DNA from: Leptodactylus fallax | Taxonomy: Eukaryota > Chordata > Amphibia > Anura > Leptodactylidae | Assembly (NCBI GenBank): GCA_947044405.1 | Contig: CAMRHE010000029.1 | Coordinates: 705,001-769,000, forward strand | DNA length: 64,000 bases | Reading direction: 5' to 3' | Position numbers and translations under genes: made by a program | Part shown: positions 1 through 12,600 of the stretch, piece by piece | Numbering within the stretch: position 1 is the stretch's first letter | Layout of the letters: every line of letters starts with the position of its first letter | Notes under the pieces: generated by a model | What the model was told of the DNA's origin: nothing | What the model saw: the letters and a program-made list of their open reading frames with translations, nothing else | Database searches by the model: none

Positions 1-254
1 CTCAAAAAGGACAGTCTCCTATGGATGAAGATAATGGACTGCAGCGGCTTAGTGGATTAACTTCTGACACTTGAACTTTTGTCTTACATCAGCTGTTGGT
101 AACTCAGACACATTCTTTGGCTGCTTATTAAAGCAACATTTTAACCAAAAAGGGCAGTCATTTGCTTCATATTTATAGTTCTTAAGGAATGGGAGTTATT
201 TGATCCCATAAAATTGGAGCCATGGAAATGTATTGGCCCCAATATGTGATGTAT

Positions 255-800
255 GTGGCCTGTGCGATACATGAAGAAAAGTGACACCAAACGACGAGGT
301 GAAAGTTCACCTTTGATATAACAAAAGCTTTATTAGTAAACAAAACATCTCATGTTCGCACCCCCTACCCTGCTACCACCCCCAATCCGAGCCTCCATTT
401 TATATTTGTACAACATAGTGCTGAGATCAGACGGTATTCCATAAAACATGCATATACAAGATTATGATACAATGGCCTGCCTCCAGAACGGACAGAGGAG
501 GAGCAGGCGATAGAAGGAAACAACAAGATCTGGAGGGCTCCCTGTGTGCGCTGCTCTGTGTTTTCCAAGTAGAAATGGATTTTCCTTTAAGTTATTACTG
601 TGTGTACAGATAAACACCCCGTGGCACCCACAAACTGTAACCGTGAGGTGGCTGTGCACTGACACCACAAATGACAGGTACATATATGTATGTTGTAAGG
701 AATATATTGTCACAAACTAAAATATACGTCTCTGCTATCACTGTAGTGTACGCTGCTGGGATCACAACTAGTGAATATAGAAGCACACAGCCATTGACTC
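255..800 (-). mobile_element. possible solo LTR (boundaries uncertain)
   Basis: On the minus strand a TATAAAA box (about 400) is followed roughly 75 bases on by AATAAAGCTTTTG (about 330) and then a GT/TC-rich stretch. This U3-R-U5 layout is what a retroviral-type LTR shows. I could not fix TG...CA ends or a target duplication, and no internal genes are adjacent. It could instead be an unrelated polyadenylation region. Confidence 0.28.
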
Positions 801-838
801 TCTATAATGCTAGCACTTGTACTTGCACAGTAGCTTGA

Positions 839-1441
839 GGGTATGTTCCCACAGGACTGAAATGCTAAAGAATTAGAGTATGTTCACATGGTGGAGAGGA
901 AACAGAAATTGAGATACACTTCTGCCTCAAATTTTGCTCCACTTTCAGCCCCTCCGGCTTTTCGCCATGGCTTTAGATCAGTGGTCCAATACAGCGGAGT
1001 GGCTCATGTCACAGGTTCTGCAGTGGAATCCACAGCAAGACCGAGCAGAACCCTTATTTATTCAGCATGGATTTTGGTGCTGGATTTGAGATGGAATCCG
1101 CCTCAAAATTAATGCAAAATTCCCCCTTGTGAACATATCTTGTATAGTAGCAGAAAAGTGAATGAGATTTTAAGAGATTTGCTGCAGTACACAGAATCTG
1201 GACAGAAATTGGCCTCTGGTGCAGATTTTACGTCTGTAGGATGTCAGTCATGTGCTGTAGATTTTCGCCTCTGCAATGCAAATAGTAAAGTTTGCATCAA
1301 ATCTACAGCATTTCCACAATGAATCAGTAGCAAAAATGCACAGTTGGTGCAGGTTTGTTCTGCTGCAAATTTCCAGGTGAAATGGTGCAGATATTTGGCT
1401 ATTGAGAGTGTGCAGTGTTTCAGTCTTGTGGGAATATACCC
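839..1441. mobile_element. MITE with GGGTATGTTCCCACA ends, containing a nested MITE
   Basis: The left end GGGTATGTTCCCACAGGACT is mirrored at the right by a segment ending GTGGGAATATACCC. Inside, a second pair of inverted ends, GTATGTTCACA at 878-888 and TGTGAACATAT at 1129-1139, marks a smaller element of the same look. Both are non-coding. The related GTATGTTCACA end recurs near 31957, 33850 and 46347. Confidence 0.55.
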
Positions 1442-1548
1442 TGAAGGTTGCAGGCTGTTCTAGCCTGACCCAAAATAGAGCTCAGGCTAACATTTTGCAT
1501 CGGTCAGATTTTGCATTACATTTTTTCATTTTTTTTTTCAATAAAAGG

Positions 1549-1692
1549 TTAAAGAGGACTTTTCATGTACTCATGTATATGCGGTTTTACATACCGCTAG
1601 AAAGCCGACAGTGCGCTGAATTCAGCGCACAGTCGGCTTTCTAGCAGTATATAAAACCGCATGTGCCTAAGGACATGAAAGGTCCTCTTTAA
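1549..1692. mobile_element. short palindromic TTAA MITE
   Basis: This 144-bp element is flanked by TTAA (1549-1552, 1689-1692). Its two halves are near-perfect reverse complements: AAAGAGGACTTTTCATG at one end and CATGAAAGGTCCTCTTT at the other, with GAATTC at the centre. The termini match the longer element at 37479-37966. TTAA flanks suggest piggyBac-type mobilisation (inference). Confidence 0.7.
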
Positions 1693-3255
1693 GGTTTAAA
1701 ACTACAACATACTTTATACATTGCAGATTTGTCATGATTTTTGATCCACCCCCACATACACACCCTTTGACAATAAAAAGGAAACAGCTCAGCAGTTATG
1801 GTTTTCCACAGCAGTAATTTTAGGAACATTTTCTAACATTTTTAAAAAATGTAAAAACTGAAACCGAATCTATTTAACACAGCTCCTACTATTGGTATAT
1901 GTGAACAGAACCATAAAGGTACATGTAACTCAGCAGAAATGGGAAGTAAAACCCAAAGGGAGAGATAAAACTGCACATAGCAGTTGTTCCTAGCAACCAA
2001 TCACAGTGCAGATTTCATTTTTCAACATCAAAATCTGAAATGAAAGCTGTGCTGGGATTGATTGAGATAGATTCAGACCACTGCAATGTTCTCAACATGG
2101 CCTGACATAGGAATGAACTGTAATAGGCTAAGATAAAATAATGACTGACCGCACTTACTCACTTTACATCTTGTCATTTACTGAGAGGGAAGAACAGATA
2201 CTTACCAACATTTACATTGGTGATATAGAGACGTTCAAGTCCCACCCCTAAATGGATATATTTGGGCTGAGGTTTTGTAAGTCATGTCTGTTTTTGGCTA
2301 AAAATATTGATGACCTATCCTAAGACCCCATGCACATGACTGAGTGTGCCTCCAATGCGGGGCCGAATTTGCAGTGAAATGCACTCGGATGACACTTGGA
2401 GTTATGCATTCATGTCTGTGGGGGATTCCGATTCATTCTGTTCCAATGACTATAATCATAAGTATCATCAGAACAGAATGGATCAGAAGACCCCATAGAC
2501 ATGAATGCATAACAGAATGCATCCGGCTATCACTCCAAGTGTCATCTAAGTGTATTCCACAGAAAACTCAGTCCCACATCGCTTACCCCACCCTTCAATA
2601 CCAGATTGGTGCGGTTCTGACATTCGACACCTCCATCAGTTAGCTTTTTTCAGCAACTGATACACAGAGAATGGAGCAGGAACAGACAGCGCTGTTCTCT
2701 ATGTAATGGTCAGACCAGGTACTGCAGATCAGCTCCCATTCAATAAAGGGGACCTAAGCTGCAGTGACTCAGCCACTACACAGAGAAAAGAGCTGTGTAG
2801 ACCTGCGCCATTCTCTGTGATTGTATTGTATTACAGACAACTCACTACTGTTAACTTTACATATCTTATACTCATTCTTGAATTGAATCTACTGGTACAT
2901 AAAGCCTTAAAGTGGATCTGTCAGCTCAATATGCAGTCCTATTTAAGGACAGCATATTCTAGCTATAGGTCTGTACTACTAGTGGCCAAAACAGCACAAT
3001 AAGATGTTGGATCACTAAAACTATACACATACTGTAGTATACGAGTCCAGTATATATTTATGATGAGTACTCTCAAGTTACTGAAACGCTGCAGTGTGGG
3101 AAGGATGCCAGACTCATACTCTAGGTAACCAAATAACACAACATTTTTGTGCCATTTTTGTTACATGGAGTACGGACTTGTAGCTGTAATTTGCTGACCT
3201 TACATTGGCCAGTCAACTGTGCTGACAGTTCTCTTAAAAATCTGTAAAATGTCAT

Positions 3256-3296
<41 letters not shown>

Positions 3297-5626
3297 ACAA
3301 TATACATATACAAGAGCATTCTATTTCTATCAACAACCATCTGACAGTATAAAAAATAAATCAATTCCTAAACATGTTTACTAGTACCAGGGCATCAGGA
3401 CCCTCAGACAATGACATTCAGAGGGATTTTACATGGTATTCTTCAGTAATTTGGTTACAAATGAGATTACAAATGCTCTAAAGTAATTTGTGATATTAGG
3501 AGATATTCATTGTTCATTCCTAATCTCATATAGGGGATGCAGCCTCTCATGACCTGTTCTGCTCTCCCTGCAGAATTCATGTTTCTAGAGAAATGTACAC
3601 AGCAGTTCACATTGCATATCTTCTACTATTTGGTATAATGCTGTTTATAATATGGCTTCGGATGAGAACACGCAAAAGTGTCTAAGCTCTGTGTTTATAA
3701 GGGGGAATAGTCACTTATAATCGATCTCACATTATTGCCATCTTAGAATTGCATGACTATGGCTTCTTTGGTTGAGGGAAGCATAAATTAGATTTTTTCT
3801 TGTACTGTCTCCATATATGCCCTGGCTTGTTTAAAGGTCATAACCACCTAGTCTCTCTTTAGTTGCTTATAACTTTTATTATCAGGAGGTCATTAAAAAA
3901 GGGGATGCCCAGGATTAGAAAAACATGGCTGTGTCATTCCAGAAACAGCACCTCTCCACCGTAAGGTTGTGCCTAGTGATAGCTCTGTACTATTAAGGTG
4001 AATGGGGCTGAGCTGCAATACCACTCACAACCTGTAAAAAAGGTATGGCGCTGCTTCTGGAAGAAAGCAGCTACATTTTTCTAACCCTGTACTACTGCTT
4101 TACAGGGTTACTAACATCTTAAACATTTATGGCATACCCACAGGTTATGCCGTCAATGTCTGAAAGATGTAGTTCCAGCTCTGGGAACTTAAGAACTGAA
4201 CTTAACCATTCCTATCACGTGGGTGGGGTGAATGAAGAGGTAGGCAAGATGGGATTCATCCCTTTAAGGGAAGAATGAATGGATTAGAATTTTTCCATCT
4301 ATTCACACGGAGGTAATATCACATCTTTCCAATGCAATGGGTACTTAGTTACATATGAATACATTACCTTCTTTGGCTAATCTTTCTTTGGCTGCTATTC
4401 CTTTCATTATATACTTTATATGTGAGAAGCATCAGCTGTTCATTCCAACCCCCGACATACTGTAGACTAACCATATTAACCCTGACCCCTTGAAAAGTAG
4501 GTTTTAATAAAGATTTACCATATACATTAAATGAGATAAGATCATCCCCAGATTCTGGACTTCTTTGGATTTTACATTACATTATTTTGCACTTTTTATA
4601 TCAAAGTTTGAATTAAACCAAATATAAGAATTAGGATGGCGGGAATTTAAAGTAAGAATGCATGAAACTATCTAAATGACAACATTCATACAATATTTTT
4701 GGTCATAATGCAGGTCAGTAACCAACCAGGTTTCCAAATTACATGTACATGGAAAATGTGCAGTAGCCAATACAGATTATAAATGTGGTGTCTGAGATCA
4801 TAATGTCTCGAAGATCGCCTAGAACGAAGCCCCGTGAAACTGCATTTCCATAAGGTCAAAAGGATTTCAACAAACAGTGAATAAACCATGGCAAATAAGC
4901 TGCTAGGAGTTACATAAAGTCATCAATGAATGGGTCCATACAGTATATTCTTCTGGTAATATAAAGTTAGCACCTATGTACTGGATAGATGATACGTGCT
5001 AGATTGATGGGGGGGTCTAATTAGTGGGACTCCAACCAGATGCCAAAATGGGCACCACATGTTCCATGTTCCTCACAGTGCAAGACGCTGCAGGACAGGT
5101 TGTAACTGATAGATCAATGGTGGTCCAACAACTGAGACCCCCATGATTACCAGGATGGGATACTTGTATCTCCTATCCCCCCCCCCCCCCCTACTGCCAG
5201 TAGGCATTGAATGTTGCAGTGGTCACACATGTGTGCTTCTGCTGGTGCTCCATTCAAACCTATGGGACAGCCAGAAAAAGGTGACTAATGTAATTGGGTT
5301 TTCATCGGCAGTTCCATAGAGTTGAATGGCTTGTCAGTGCACCTCTGCAACCGCTGCTCTATTCATCTCTTCCTAACTGTGGTTTTGCTGTTGGAGGGAA
5401 CATGGGACACAGGACCTGTACGATTGAGAAAAGTCCCTGCGGTTTTACATCCTCTTGTCTATCAGAGAATAGGTGATGACTTGATATTACTGAAAGGAGT
5501 TGTCCATGATATTACAACTTTGGGTATACATTTGTTTGCATAAATAAAGTTTCAGGATATTTGAATGCCATCTCTCATTCCGGGGTCTATCCAGACCAAT
5601 GGTTTTCATAATAATTTACCAAAAAC
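1693..5626. other. downstream flank of arhgef25, no gene seen
   Basis: No supported coding exon is visible. Between about 2310 and 2640 there is repeat-like DNA with CCCATGCACATGA and internal inverted copies of GACACTTGGAGT. A (TA)n microsatellite lies at 3261-3294. Between about 3905 and 4085, inverted copies of CCAGGATTAGAAAAACATGG suggest a MITE. A poly-C run lies near 5180-5191. The rest looks unique and AT-rich. Confidence 0.5.
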
Positions 5627-6535
5627 TTTATTTGTAAGGTGCTCACAGTCATTGATGGATATGTATGTAGTTCTATGTACAAATACTGCAGCTATAAATC
5701 AACATCCTAGTGATCTATAACTGTGCTTGCATCATAGTCTTTATGAACAGAAAAAAGTTGTTGTCATAGGGCCTAATAATAGTGAACCCAGGGGTGAACT
5801 GCACAAAAAACCTCACTCTGGGTATAATCTATGGATGCATCCAAAATGTGTACGTGTAAAACTGTATAGTGTAAAGTGTACAATGTTAGGGAACTCTGTA
5901 TTGTTGATGAACTTTATACTCCTCATACACTTTGTGGAAACTGGTGTCTGTACAATTTGTACAAGTAGAGATTCGTTCATCTCAACGAAATCTGCAGAGA
6001 AATACATCTTCCACAGAGAATAAGGTTCACACCTAAGTAGATTCACTTTAATATTTTGTGAATTCCCAGCAGGTGCCCAACAGTTACTCAGAGTGAGATA
6101 GGTTTTAATACTGTGCCCAGTTTTCATGATTGTCAGGTTGTCAGTAGGAATCCTTGTATCCAAAGATCACTGGACTTAGTGATGGATGAAATAGTTACAT
6201 ATTTTCTTGAAAACACATTTGTTCATTTATTTAAAGCCATTGCCCCAGAGTGCCATATATTGGTATCCCAAAGTACGTTTCCTTCAGTCTCTCTCGAGTT
6301 AGAATTAGAAGAAGTCTTCCTATACTTGAGCGCATAGTAAACACAGGACTTCATAGGACTTTCCTAAGAAAGTTATATAAACAATGTTCATTATAGAGTT
6401 GACATCGCACAGTAGACTGTGTTGGGTATGGAAAAGGTCAAAATGAAGTGAGTTCCCTTCTCCACGCACAGGCTTCACTTTACTACTCCCAGGGCACAGA
6501 TCCATCCTGATAATCCAGAGAACTACTCTGACCCT
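5627..6535 (-). other. arhgef25: probable arhgef25 3' UTR with candidate polyadenylation signals
   Basis: No coding sequence is seen downstream of the stop. Minus-strand AATAAA hexamers occur at 6226-6231 (about 305 bp after the stop, followed by a TGTGTTTT-like stretch) and at 5627-5632. Either could end the transcript; the sequence alone does not decide. Short open frames here, such as one at 5813-6163, show no recognisable protein. Confidence 0.45.
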
Positions 6536-6640
6536 TCACAGTTCATCCTCATCCAACTTTGCTAGTCGAGGAACAGGTATATTCACTTCATCTGTGGGCG
6601 AGGCGTAGCCAGGCAGCTCCCGGGACAATGTGCTTAGCTT
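6536..6640 (-). CDS. arhgef25: arhgef25 last coding exon (o)
   Basis: The acceptor ttttctccag precedes 6640. The coding part is 105 bp: residues 617-650 and a TGA at 6536-6538. It ends [12 protein letters not shown], almost the same as the [12 protein letters not shown] terminus of human ARHGEF25. That match is the main argument for this paralog over TRIO or KALRN. Confidence 0.92.
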   Translation of the reverse strand, partial: KLSTLSRELPGYASPTDEVNIPVPRLAKLDEDEL

Positions 6641-9600
6641 CTGGAGAAAACAAAAATGTCATAAGGTACATTTGCGCTGACGTACCTCCTATACCTCAGC
6701 CCTTACTACTATCCATGCCTCCTTTTTGATCACGGCACTAAAAGTGTCAATCTCTGAGATCTATTTAACATCAGAGGCCAAGAATAGGCTAATCCATTGT
6801 TATGGGGGTTGTATTTAGGATCCTGGATACTGTAGTTTTATGAAGACATAGAGCAGCATCACATATAGATCAGAACGTCTGAGTGACAATATAATATATA
6901 TGACCCTTCTTAAGTCATTCAATTGTATACTCAGGTTTGAAAATGTTAAAGAAATTATACTATACAGTAAATGTAATGATCATATAGGTGGTGACACAAG
7001 CTTCCCACACAGTTCATAAATACAAAGTTATGGGAAAATGAAAATGACTTTGCTCCTTTTATAATAATTATATGAAAAAAATGAGTCATTTATTACCGTA
7101 AAAACCTGCAGACTAGAAGTGCCCATAGGCATTAAATTATTGTCTGGCCAATTTTGGCAAGACTGGAGCGACTCTGTTCAGATCTGTAGATGCTGTCAGA
7201 CACCCTAGGTATGTAATTGTTGTAAATCTTAATAGTAGTTCCCACACTCCTCCAACACTATATGCAACCTTTATAATAAAACTATTATTCTTGTAACTTA
7301 TTTAATGTTATTATACTTAATGAAATGACCTTAAAGGGGTTATGTGGGAGGGAAAAGATTTCTGCAGCGTATACACTGCATCAGGAGGGTCAGCTTAGGG
7401 CTGGGCAATTAATCGAAAAATAACCAAAACCGAGCATCAATCGGGATAAGTAATGTGATTTTGTGCATGTTGGTTCTATCAGTTCAGTTACTACAGTATT
7501 TGCGAGTCTTTATCTGTAGTTTCATTCGGACCGAAAACATCACAGCCGAGCTGCTATTATACTCTAGCGCCCCTTCAGACCCCAGATTATAATTAGCAGA
7601 GGCCCATGGGAGGTGAGCCAACATAAATAACAATGTTACTCACCTCCCCTGGGCTCTGGCACTGGTCTTTGTCCTCTTCATGCCTTCTGAATAATCTCAG
7701 GGACTGTTGAGGCCTAGGATTGGGCCTCAGCTGTCATGTGGCATCGTGACGCAAAGAAGAAAACAGGGAGAAGTAGCGGGGCCCATGGGGGTGAGTAACA
7801 GTGTTTTTTTAATATTGCTCACCTCACATGGGTCCCCGCTAATTATACTCTTGGGTCTAAATAAACCTCAGTGTATAATAATAGCAGTTAGCATTGTGAT
7901 GTCTTGGGTCCAAACAAAACCGCTGGGTGAACCTTGCAAAACGAAACCTGTGAGATTTGTTCAACATACACTCTAAAAGGGGCATGGCCTAAATAATCAC
8001 CATTAATCGTAATCAAGGTAAAACGCCCAATTATGATTTAGGTCATTATAGCCCAGCCCTAGGTCAGCTTATAAATATAGATGCCAGGAGCCAATACTGA
8101 GCTTTTCATAGCTTTGCTGGGGGACTGGAAGTCTTCTATTTTAGTCTGCTCTGCTGACATTCTGACTCATTCTAACTCTGTCACATAACCAACCCAGCTC
8201 TACTCCTGCTGCTTGTGCTCAGAGTAGAGTAGGTCAGCCATGTGATGAAGAATTGGAGCATCAGCAAAGCAGGCTTATATAGAAGATTTCCAGACTCCCC
8301 CAGCTGTGTTGTTCAGTGCTGCCATCTACATTACTAAGCTGACCATCCTCTTGCAGTGTATAAGCTGAAGAAAATTTTTTCTCCTTACATAATCCCTTTA
8401 CGTATTTTATTCTTTCTTACCCGACTGGTAGGGTCACTTTGTGGGGTTCCATTGGAGACAGTAGATGAGGAGGACTCCGGATAATGATTTAAATCAAGAC
8501 TGATGTGTGCTGGGGTAAGAACTGCTGGGGGGAGGACATCTGAGTGTGAACTCTTACGCGGAGCATGAACCTGTGGTATTATAGGAAAGTTACAGCATTA
8601 ATATTGTTTTCATTTTTTATAGCACTTAAAGGAGTTTTCCAGGCATTTTTCAAAAAAGTCTGATATTAATAGGTTAATAAGTGACCCAAAAACCTTTAGC
8701 AGTGTTTTGAGTGATTTCTGGGTTTCTCTGTGAGCTCCTGAAATCTTCTGAATTTGTTTACATTAGCATCTTCCTGTTCTGTGTTTTCCTACAACTACCA
8801 TGATGCCTTGGGCTTTACTCAGAGCTGACTCACACCACCTCCCATTCTCACTCACACCCCCTCCCTATTTCTCCAGCTAGCATGCCCACTACTAGCCCTT
8901 CCTAACTAACTCAACGTCACTTCTTCTGGGCGGCCGGCAAATCCTCTTCTTGACGTCTGCTGGCCGAACACATCTGCGCAATAGAGTCGGAGTGCCGGCT
9001 ACTGCGCATGCTGGCACTTTGGCTCTATTGAGCAGGCGTGGCCGGCTGGAAGAGGTCAAGAAGAGGAGGTGCCGGCCAGTCAGAAGAAGTGACATCCCGT
9101 ACCCAGGAGGTCCGGACTGGAAGACAGGTAAGTATGATAGGGGGAGGGGGGTTTAGTTTAGGTGATGTTCCGTTTCTGGAAGGGGAAATAGAACGTCCCC
9201 AGAAAATCGGAAAATGTGCCAAGGAAGGTCACATGACCACCCCAGCGATCTAGGTAAATAAGGATTTTTGGTACACTAAGTAATTAAAAAAGGTGTGTGT
9301 GTGTGTGTGGGGGGGGGGGGGTGTTTAGCTTAGATTAGGAAGATCAATTTATCCTGGACAACGCCTTTAAAAAGTCTCATAAATGGAACACGAATAAAAA
9401 ACTCAATATGACAAAAAAAGACTTACTTTGCTTCCAAGTCGGCTATCACGAGGGTTACTGGGCAAGTAAAGGGATGGCAGAGAAGAGTTGTAGGACTTGA
9501 GATTGGGCACTTTATTTCTATCCATAGAAGCAGATGAATGAGGTCTGAGACCCCCACGACTTGTATCCATCATGCTGCTGTTACTGGATCGGCCAAGACT

Positions 9601-12600
9601 ATTGGACTTGCTTTCTCTACGTTGGTACTCAATAGGTGACTGAAGTGCTGGAAATAGAGATATCTTTATATTTAATGTTCTGTGATGAACTTACATTCCT
9701 GCTATACTTTTTATTCTTTTATCCTTATATGTTTTGACTTGGACTTTTTATATTTACATCTGTATTCTTATTCTCATTATACCATAAGCTATGCACATCA
9801 CTTTTGTTGTGTCCATTCAGCATACGCAACGAGAAATACTCACAGGTCCTTAAACTTCTACAGACCCAAAATTAACATGGATGATCGTTCGCAGTGGTCG
9901 ATAGCACATTGTTTTCTGCTGAAAATGTGATTAGCCAGGGTGACAAATTTTGGTTGTAGCCAAAACTACATGTGCATGTAATGATCAGTCGAGCTAGGAT
10001 GATCGCTTGCCACTTTTCTCAGTTCCCGGGAAGTCAGATTGTTGGAGTCACGCTAAATCACTCTGGTGGGATCATTCATACAAATAATGACATGGATGAC
10101 TGAATTGTGGCTCATCATTGCTTTTATGTACAGTCGGCTTTACTTCCAAAAACAAAACATAAATTTTTCATAAATGAGCCATAATACTGAACCTGCATAC
10201 AGTCACCTATTGCATCCCTTTAAAAAAATATATTCTGGATGGAAAACCCCAGCATTACTAATTCCTAGAAACTCCAACTCAATAAGCTATGCACTACAAC
10301 ATTCATTAAATGGAAACGAAAGAGCTACAATTATTAGGATCCTTAAAGGGAGCCTGTCAGCAAGAAATTGTGACGTAAACTAATCACAGTACCTTGTTGG
10401 ACTCTTAGTACAGTTTAAGCTGTATTCAGATCACATTTTTTACATCCGCTAGCGTATGCAAAAAACGGACGCAAGCAGATGGTCATCCATTTACATAGAC
10501 ATCAATGTTAAAAAAAAACAAAAAAACAATGTAAACCGATGACCATCATTTTGTGTCTGTTTTTTGTATCCATTAAATGGATGTGCTAAACAGATGTAAA
10601 AAACATGATCTGAATAGAGTCACTCCATTGTTAGAAGAATCAACCTTTTTTCCCCTAAGCAAATGAGTACAAACGGGCTTTAGGGGCATTTCTTTACATC
10701 TTTGGGCTTCACTATCTGCTGCTCCTAGCTGCCACCTAGCTCCGTCCCTACCATTTGACTGACATTTTCTCCTTTGGGCTCGTTTTTTGTCTTGGCCGTG
10801 CATACAATAACTGTACTGCGCATATCCAATGATGAAGTTAAGGAATACGTCTCCAATCTCTGTGTACCAGCTGCAGAGAACATCTGATTGTGGTCCTGGT
10901 ATTGATGCATACAGTATGTGTTATACTCACATTGTATATCAATGGGAAATGGAATGATATCCTCAATACAGAAGCTACTCACCGTTAAGAAAGTTACGCT
11001 GGCTCTCCAGTATCTGTCCAATGTCTCGGACCCAGGCCATTCTAATTTCAGGGGAAGAGGACTGTAATATGTAACGCGTCAAGCTGCGATCTGTACCTCG
11101 TGATGTCAGTGCAAATTTACAGGGGTCACTATCCATAGATTCTTCAATTCCTAGACAACTGATCTAAAATAGGACAGCAAAGTGTAAGAAGTAAAAACTG
11201 TTCTTCAAGCCTGTAAATATTACACAAAGTGAACTGATATAAAATAAAAATGAATAACAAAAAATATTTTTTCTCCTGGGTGCCAGGTTGTGAGGAAATG
11301 AACAGAATGTTCTTGGTAAACATATTTTTTTTACATTTATTGAAATCTGTGAAATATATAACTTTTTTCTAATCTGTTTTTATTTTCTGATTGTAAATTT
11401 TTTTTATTCTATTTCCTTACATGATTATGGGGTTGTCCATCTTGTCCACTGGATAGGGAAAAACTGCAACATTTGAGAGCGACCAGCCATTGGGTCCCCC
11501 ACCAATCATGTCTTCTGTTTAAATGGAGTGGTGTTGGAGTATGTGCACTACCATTCTATTCACTGTCTATGGGACTGTGAATAGACAGCACATGGCTATC
11601 GCTGGCAGTTCCACAGTTTGTGAATGGAGTAGCAATGCACATGTTCGACCACAGCTTTGTTTTAATAGGGGACTGTGGACCCCATTCTCATGATCAGTGG
11701 GGTCCTAACAGTCAGACCTCACCAGTCTAACAGCTGGACAGGGGATAACTTATGACTACTGGAATATCTCTTTAGGTTCTGTAGTTTCTGCAAAGATGTT
11801 AGCAAGGAATGTAGGACTTCCTGTTATGCGGCCAAGCCAACCCATACAAAAACAATACAAACGAGCAGAGAAAGAATGTACAAGGCTAAATGTACAATTC
11901 TGGTCCCTGCTATGATTTAGTAAATCAGTACAAAGTCTGTATCTCACGCACAGAATTCCTCTTAAGTGCAACTTTGTAAAGTAATGCAACTTCTAATAAC
12001 ATGAACATTGCATTCACATCATATAAATTATTTATCTACTTTAATGATAAAATTGGAATTTTATCAAAGCACTTAACACATTTCACAGAACACGACACAC
12101 TGGAGTGCTCCGCATCTGGTCTGGTCAATAAAGATTGCTGCTCATTCTTTCCACACCAGTGCTTGATGCTGCCACTTATGGAGCACTGAACTGCAGTCCA
12201 GATAATGTGCTAATACAATAGGCATGTGTGATATAACAAATTGAATGCTCTAAACAACTGATTGGTGGTATTCTGGAGTCAGACCCCCACCGATATGAAA
12301 CGAATGGACTATCCTAAGTGAGGCCACCAATATTATAAGCTCCCGTCAAACTGATGACCCAAACAATGGTATTATATGTGGGAAAAAAAAGTATTCAAGA
12401 AAAGGTCAGCAACTGACCATGACTAATATACAGTCCAGACAGTGCCTAAAATAAGTGTGACTGTAGTCCTTTCTACCCAACGGGAAATGGGCTGCCAACT
12501 TACGCACTGGATAGTCATACAAAACCTTCTGCATCTTACTGGCACTAAGTTCACATCACATTTTTATTATACTGTGCATATATCGTTTAAAAAAATATAT

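Noticed and set aside
5813..6163. 116-residue minus-strand frame just after the arhgef25 stop
   Set aside because: No recognisable domain, no splice context, and it lies in the probable 3' UTR.
8892..9253. Cluster of overlapping 65-71 residue frames on both strands
   Set aside because: The region is a GC-rich palindrome inside a TTAA MITE, which leaves both strands open by symmetry.
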